Shown one piece after another: positions 58,945 through 64,000 of a stretch of 64,000 nucleotides of DNA. This stretch comes from G965220205 sp965220205 (GTDB taxonomy: Bacteria > Chloroflexota > Dehalococcoidia > Lucifugimonadales > Australimonadaceae). The first letter of the stretch is position 1; each line of letters starts with the position of its first letter. The position numbers and the translations under genes were made by a program. Location of the stretch: contig OZ244812.1 of NCBI GenBank assembly GCA_965220205.1, positions 1,860,001-1,924,000 on the forward strand, read 5' to 3'. The notes beneath the pieces were generated by a model that did not search any database, was not told the origin of the DNA, and worked only from the letters and a program-made list of their open reading frames with translations.

Positions 58945-60435
58945 ATGTTTTCGAAGGTGCTCATCGCCAACAGGGGCGAGATCGCTTGCCGGGTGATCCG
59001 CACCTGCCAGAAGCTCGGCGTGAAAACCGTCGCCGTCTACTCCGACGCCGACGAGAAGGCCCTCCATGTCAGGATGGCCGACCAGGCCGTCCACATCGGC
59101 CCGTCGCCTGCGCCCCAGAGCTACCTGAAGGGCAACGACATCATCCGCGCCGCCAAGAAGGTGAAGGCCGACGCCATTCACCCCGGCTACGGCTTTCTGT
59201 CCGAGAACCCTGCGTTCGCCATAGCAGTGGAGCAAGCGGGCATCGCGTTCATCGGGCCCTCCGGCGACGTGATCGCGCAGATGGGCGACAAGGTCGCCGC
59301 CCGCCGCGTCGCCATCGAAGCCGGCGTGCCTGTCGTGCCGGGCACCGAAGGCGAGATTGACGACGACGACGCAGCGGCGGCAGCAGCCGAGATCGGCTAC
59401 CCGCTCATGGTGAAGGCGGCGGATGGCGGGGGCGGCATGGGCATCCGCATCGTGCGTGAGCCCGCCGACCTCGCCGAAGCGCTCACACGGGCGCGAACGC
59501 AGGCGCTCAACGCGTTCGGCAGCAGCCGAATCTACATCGAACGGCGCGTCGAGCATGCGTCGCACGTCGAAGTCCAAGTGTTCGGCGACAATCACGGCAA
59601 TGCCATCCACCTCTTCGAGCGCGACTGCTCCGTGCAACGGCGCAATCAGAAGGTGATCGAGGAAACCCCCTGCGCCAGGCTCTCGCCCGAGGTGCGCGCC
59701 GCGATGCTGGAATCGGCCGTACGCCTCGTCAAGAGCATCGGCTACAGCAACGCCGGGACAATCGAGTACCTGCTGGACGAGCAGGGCGAGTCCTTCTATT
59801 TCCTCGAGATGAACACGCGCCTCCAGGTCGAGCACCCCATAACCGAGATGGTGACGGGCGTGGACCTCGTGGAGCTCCAGCTCCGCGTCGCCGCCGGCGA
59901 GGCGCTCCCGCTCGAGCAGGAAGAGATCGTACGCACCGGCGCGGCCATCGAGGCGCGCATCTACCCGGAGGACCCGGTCATGCTGCTGCCGACCGCCGGC
60001 CGCGTCGAGCATCTCAGCGAGCCTGCCGGCTACAACGTCCGCGTCGACGGCGCCCTGTTCCCCGGCTACGAGGTGCAGCCGTTCTACGAGCCGATGATGG
60101 CCAAGCTGATCGCCCGGGGCAAGGACCGGCCCGCGGCCATCGCCAACCTTCACGCTGCATTGGACGCCTACGTCATCGACGGTCTCGTGACCAACATCCC
60201 GCTCATCCAACGCGTCCTCCGGCACCAGACGTTTGCCGGGGGCCGCTACGACAACGGCTTCCTCGAGCGCATGCTGTTCGAGCCCGGCGAGCAGAGCTTC
60301 AAGGAGGCCATCGCCGCCATCGCCCTCGCCATGGTCCTGAGCCAGGAGAGGGAGGACAACCAGATGGCCAGCAAGTGGAAAATGCACGGCCGCCGTATGC
60401 TGATGGTCAACCGGCTCAGCAACGGCGTCTTGTGA
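58945..60435 (+). CDS. accC: Biotin carboxylase subunit of an acyl-CoA carboxylase
   Basis: 496 residues. FSKVLIANRGEIACRVIRTC, the ATP-grasp lid AADGGGGMGIRIV, biotin/bicarbonate site EMNTRLQVEHPITEMVTG and a standard C-terminal domain; complete. It carboxylates biotin on the carrier protein using ATP and bicarbonate. No carboxyltransferase gene is present, so the acyl-CoA substrate (acetyl, propionyl or other) cannot be assigned. Confidence 0.95.
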   Translation: MFSKVLIANRGEIACRVIRTCQKLGVKTVAVYSDADEKALHVRMADQAVHIGPSPAPQSYLKGNDIIRAAKKVKADAIHPGYGFLSENPAFAIAVEQAGIAFIGPSGDVIAQMGDKVAARRVAIEAGVPVVPGTEGEIDDDDAAAAAAEIGYPLMVKAADGGGGMGIRIVREPADLAEALTRARTQALNAFGSSRIYIERRVEHASHVEVQVFGDNHGNAIHLFERDCSVQRRNQKVIEETPCARLSPEVRAAMLESAVRLVKSIGYSNAGTIEYLLDEQGESFYFLEMNTRLQVEHPITEMVTGVDLVELQLRVAAGEALPLEQEEIVRTGAAIEARIYPEDPVMLLPTAGRVEHLSEPAGYNVRVDGALFPGYEVQPFYEPMMAKLIARGKDRPAAIANLHAALDAYVIDGLVTNIPLIQRVLRHQTFAGGRYDNGFLERMLFEPGEQSFKEAIAAIALAMVLSQEREDNQMASKWKMHGRRMLMVNRLSNGVL

Positions 60436-60442
60436 GGCAGCC

Positions 60443-60859
60443 GTGAGACACCTGAGGATCAGAGTCAACGGCGAATGGCACTCGGTCGACGTGGGCGACA
60501 CCTACCAGAGTCCGGTCGAGGTGGTCGTGGACGGCGAGGCGTACGAAGTGGAGGTCGCCGGGCCGTCCGACGCGCCGGGCCTGCCACAACCGCGGCAGCG
60601 CCCGAAGGTCGAGCAGGCTGGGCTCCGCGGCATCACCCAGGGCGACGAGCGAGTCATCCGCTGCCCGCTGCCCGGCAAGGTCGTCAGCGTGACGGCCGCC
60701 AAGGGCCAGCAGATGGAGGCCGGCGACGAGATATGCTTGCTCGAAAGCATGAAGATGGAGCAGAGCGTCCGCATGGCCCGGGGCGGCATCGTCAAGAACG
60801 TCAAGATCAAAGCGGACCAGAGCGTGAACGCCGGGACCCCGCTCATCGAGCTGCAGTAG
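60443..60859 (+). CDS. Biotin carboxyl carrier protein
   Basis: 138 residues from a GTG 7 bp after the accC stop. The lipoyl/biotinyl domain ends the protein: IRCPLPGKVVSVTAAKGQQM, then LLESMKMEQSVRMARGG with the biotin lysine in SMKM rather than the common AMKM. An N-terminal extension of ~60 residues is proline-rich in its middle (APGLPQPRQRPK). Partner of the biotin carboxylase. Confidence 0.93.
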   Translation: MRHLRIRVNGEWHSVDVGDTYQSPVEVVVDGEAYEVEVAGPSDAPGLPQPRQRPKVEQAGLRGITQGDERVIRCPLPGKVVSVTAAKGQQMEAGDEICLLESMKMEQSVRMARGGIVKNVKIKADQSVNAGTPLIELQ

Positions 60860-60895
60860 CCTCCCTCCCTCGCGCCTTCTCATGACCGCCTCCTC

Positions 60896-61264
60896 ATGAC
60901 CATGAAAGAGCCAACCGCAGACGAATTCGACCTGTGCAGCCTCGAGGAACTTCAGGAACGCGGCACGCTCACGTTCGAGTTCATCCACCCCGACCGCAGG
61001 GTCGGCAGGCACCGCATCGGCCTCTTCTGGGACGGCGAGGCAACCTACGCGCTCGAGGCCTTCTGCCCCCACGAGGGCGCTCTGCTCACGTGGGGATTCG
61101 TCGAGAAGGGCGAGGTCGTCTGTCCGCTGCACATGGCCGTGTTCGACCTCAAGACCGGCGAGTGCGTGGACCGGTTCACCTACGACACCGACGCCTACGA
61201 GACCGAGGTGCGGGACGGCCGCGTATGGGTCCGGGCGCCCGGCGAGGAGCGCACCGGCGGATAG
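60896..61264 (+). CDS. Small Rieske [2Fe-2S] ferredoxin-like protein
   Basis: 122 residues. Iron-sulfur ligands are in EAFCPHEGALLTWG and VVCPLHMAVFDLKTGEC (CxH and CxxH). It starts with a helical leader (DEFDLCSLEELQERGTLTF). Proteins of this type feed electrons to oxygenases or act as assembly partners. It is 36 bp after the carrier-protein stop; functional link unclear. Confidence 0.88.
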   Translation: MTMKEPTADEFDLCSLEELQERGTLTFEFIHPDRRVGRHRIGLFWDGEATYALEAFCPHEGALLTWGFVEKGEVVCPLHMAVFDLKTGECVDRFTYDTDAYETEVRDGRVWVRAPGEERTGG

Positions 61265-61400
61265 TCTCCCGGCCCGCTTGGGTCCGAACGCAGCGCCGCG
61301 CGCGTCCGCGCGCGATAGTCGTGATAGTATCGTCCCACGCCGGTCCCGCGTCCCGCGCGGGCGGCCCGGCGCTCCCCGATTCGTCCCGTTCGAGCACTCG

Positions 61401-64000
<2,600 letters not shown>

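Overview
The window is GC-rich, densely coded bacterial chromosome. Uncultured Chloroflexota (SAR202 or other Dehalococcoidia-like lineages) are the best guess. The reasons are the gene mix (a Mo-oxidoreductase fragment, a TAXI-like binding protein, CaiB-type CoA transferase with a CitE-type lyase, UbiD plus a Rieske oxygenase, a deazaflavin-type reductase, DUF3500, many stand-alone catabolic genes) and the families of short dispersed repeats. This is inference from gene content; no phylogeny was run. One tRNA gene (Ser, TGA anticodon) is present. There is no rRNA operon, CRISPR array or prophage.

Layout. 0-8.2 kb: end of a sulfite-oxidase-like gene, a TAXI-like binding protein, a GNAT, a Gal80-like Gfo/Idh oxidoreductase, an AT-richer HNH-type gene, a 3-hydroxyisobutyrate-dehydrogenase-like gene and an O-antigen-ligase/TPR membrane protein. 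8.3-13 kb: tRNA-Ser, a hybrid histidine kinase broken by five frameshifts, and a DUF3500 gene. 13-30 kb: catabolic genes. These are an amidohydrolase, the CoA-transferase/CitE-lyase pair, class II aldolase, an HpaB/HpaC-type two-component monooxygenase, alpha/beta hydrolases, sucCD, a frameshifted aldo/keto reductase and a membrane heterodisulfide-reductase-like Fe-S oxidoreductase. IS256 remnants lie at 19.7-20.2 kb. 30-38.7 kb is housekeeping: thrB-lysC on the minus strand, a DRTGG/BioD-like protein and a class I amidotransferase leading into gyrA on the plus strand.

39-56 kb is the accessory zone. An IS5 copy splits a small ORF cleanly. Directly upstream are a DpnI homologue (GATC-methyl-dependent endonuclease, with the catalytic Glu position replaced by Gln) and a tiny helix-turn-helix ORF. 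A second DDE insertion sequence splits the hicA toxin of a hicB-hicA module and leaves the antitoxin intact. Between the two lie a TPP enzyme bracketed by ~147-bp direct repeats, a Rieske oxygenase and a UbiD decarboxylase, which look like part of an aromatic-acid pathway. A TfoX-domain gene and a full-length Lhr helicase follow. Several dispersed repeat families occur here. The most striking is a modular element built from triplets of AATG/CATT motifs spaced exactly 10 bp apart, with two inverted copies 12.5 kb apart.

56-64 kb: a HAD hydrolase, a signal-less type-1 periplasmic-binding-fold protein, three different small ferredoxin-like-fold proteins (YCII, DUF1330, GYD), biotin carboxylase and biotin carrier protein without a carboxyltransferase, a small Rieske protein, and most of uvrA, which runs off the right edge.
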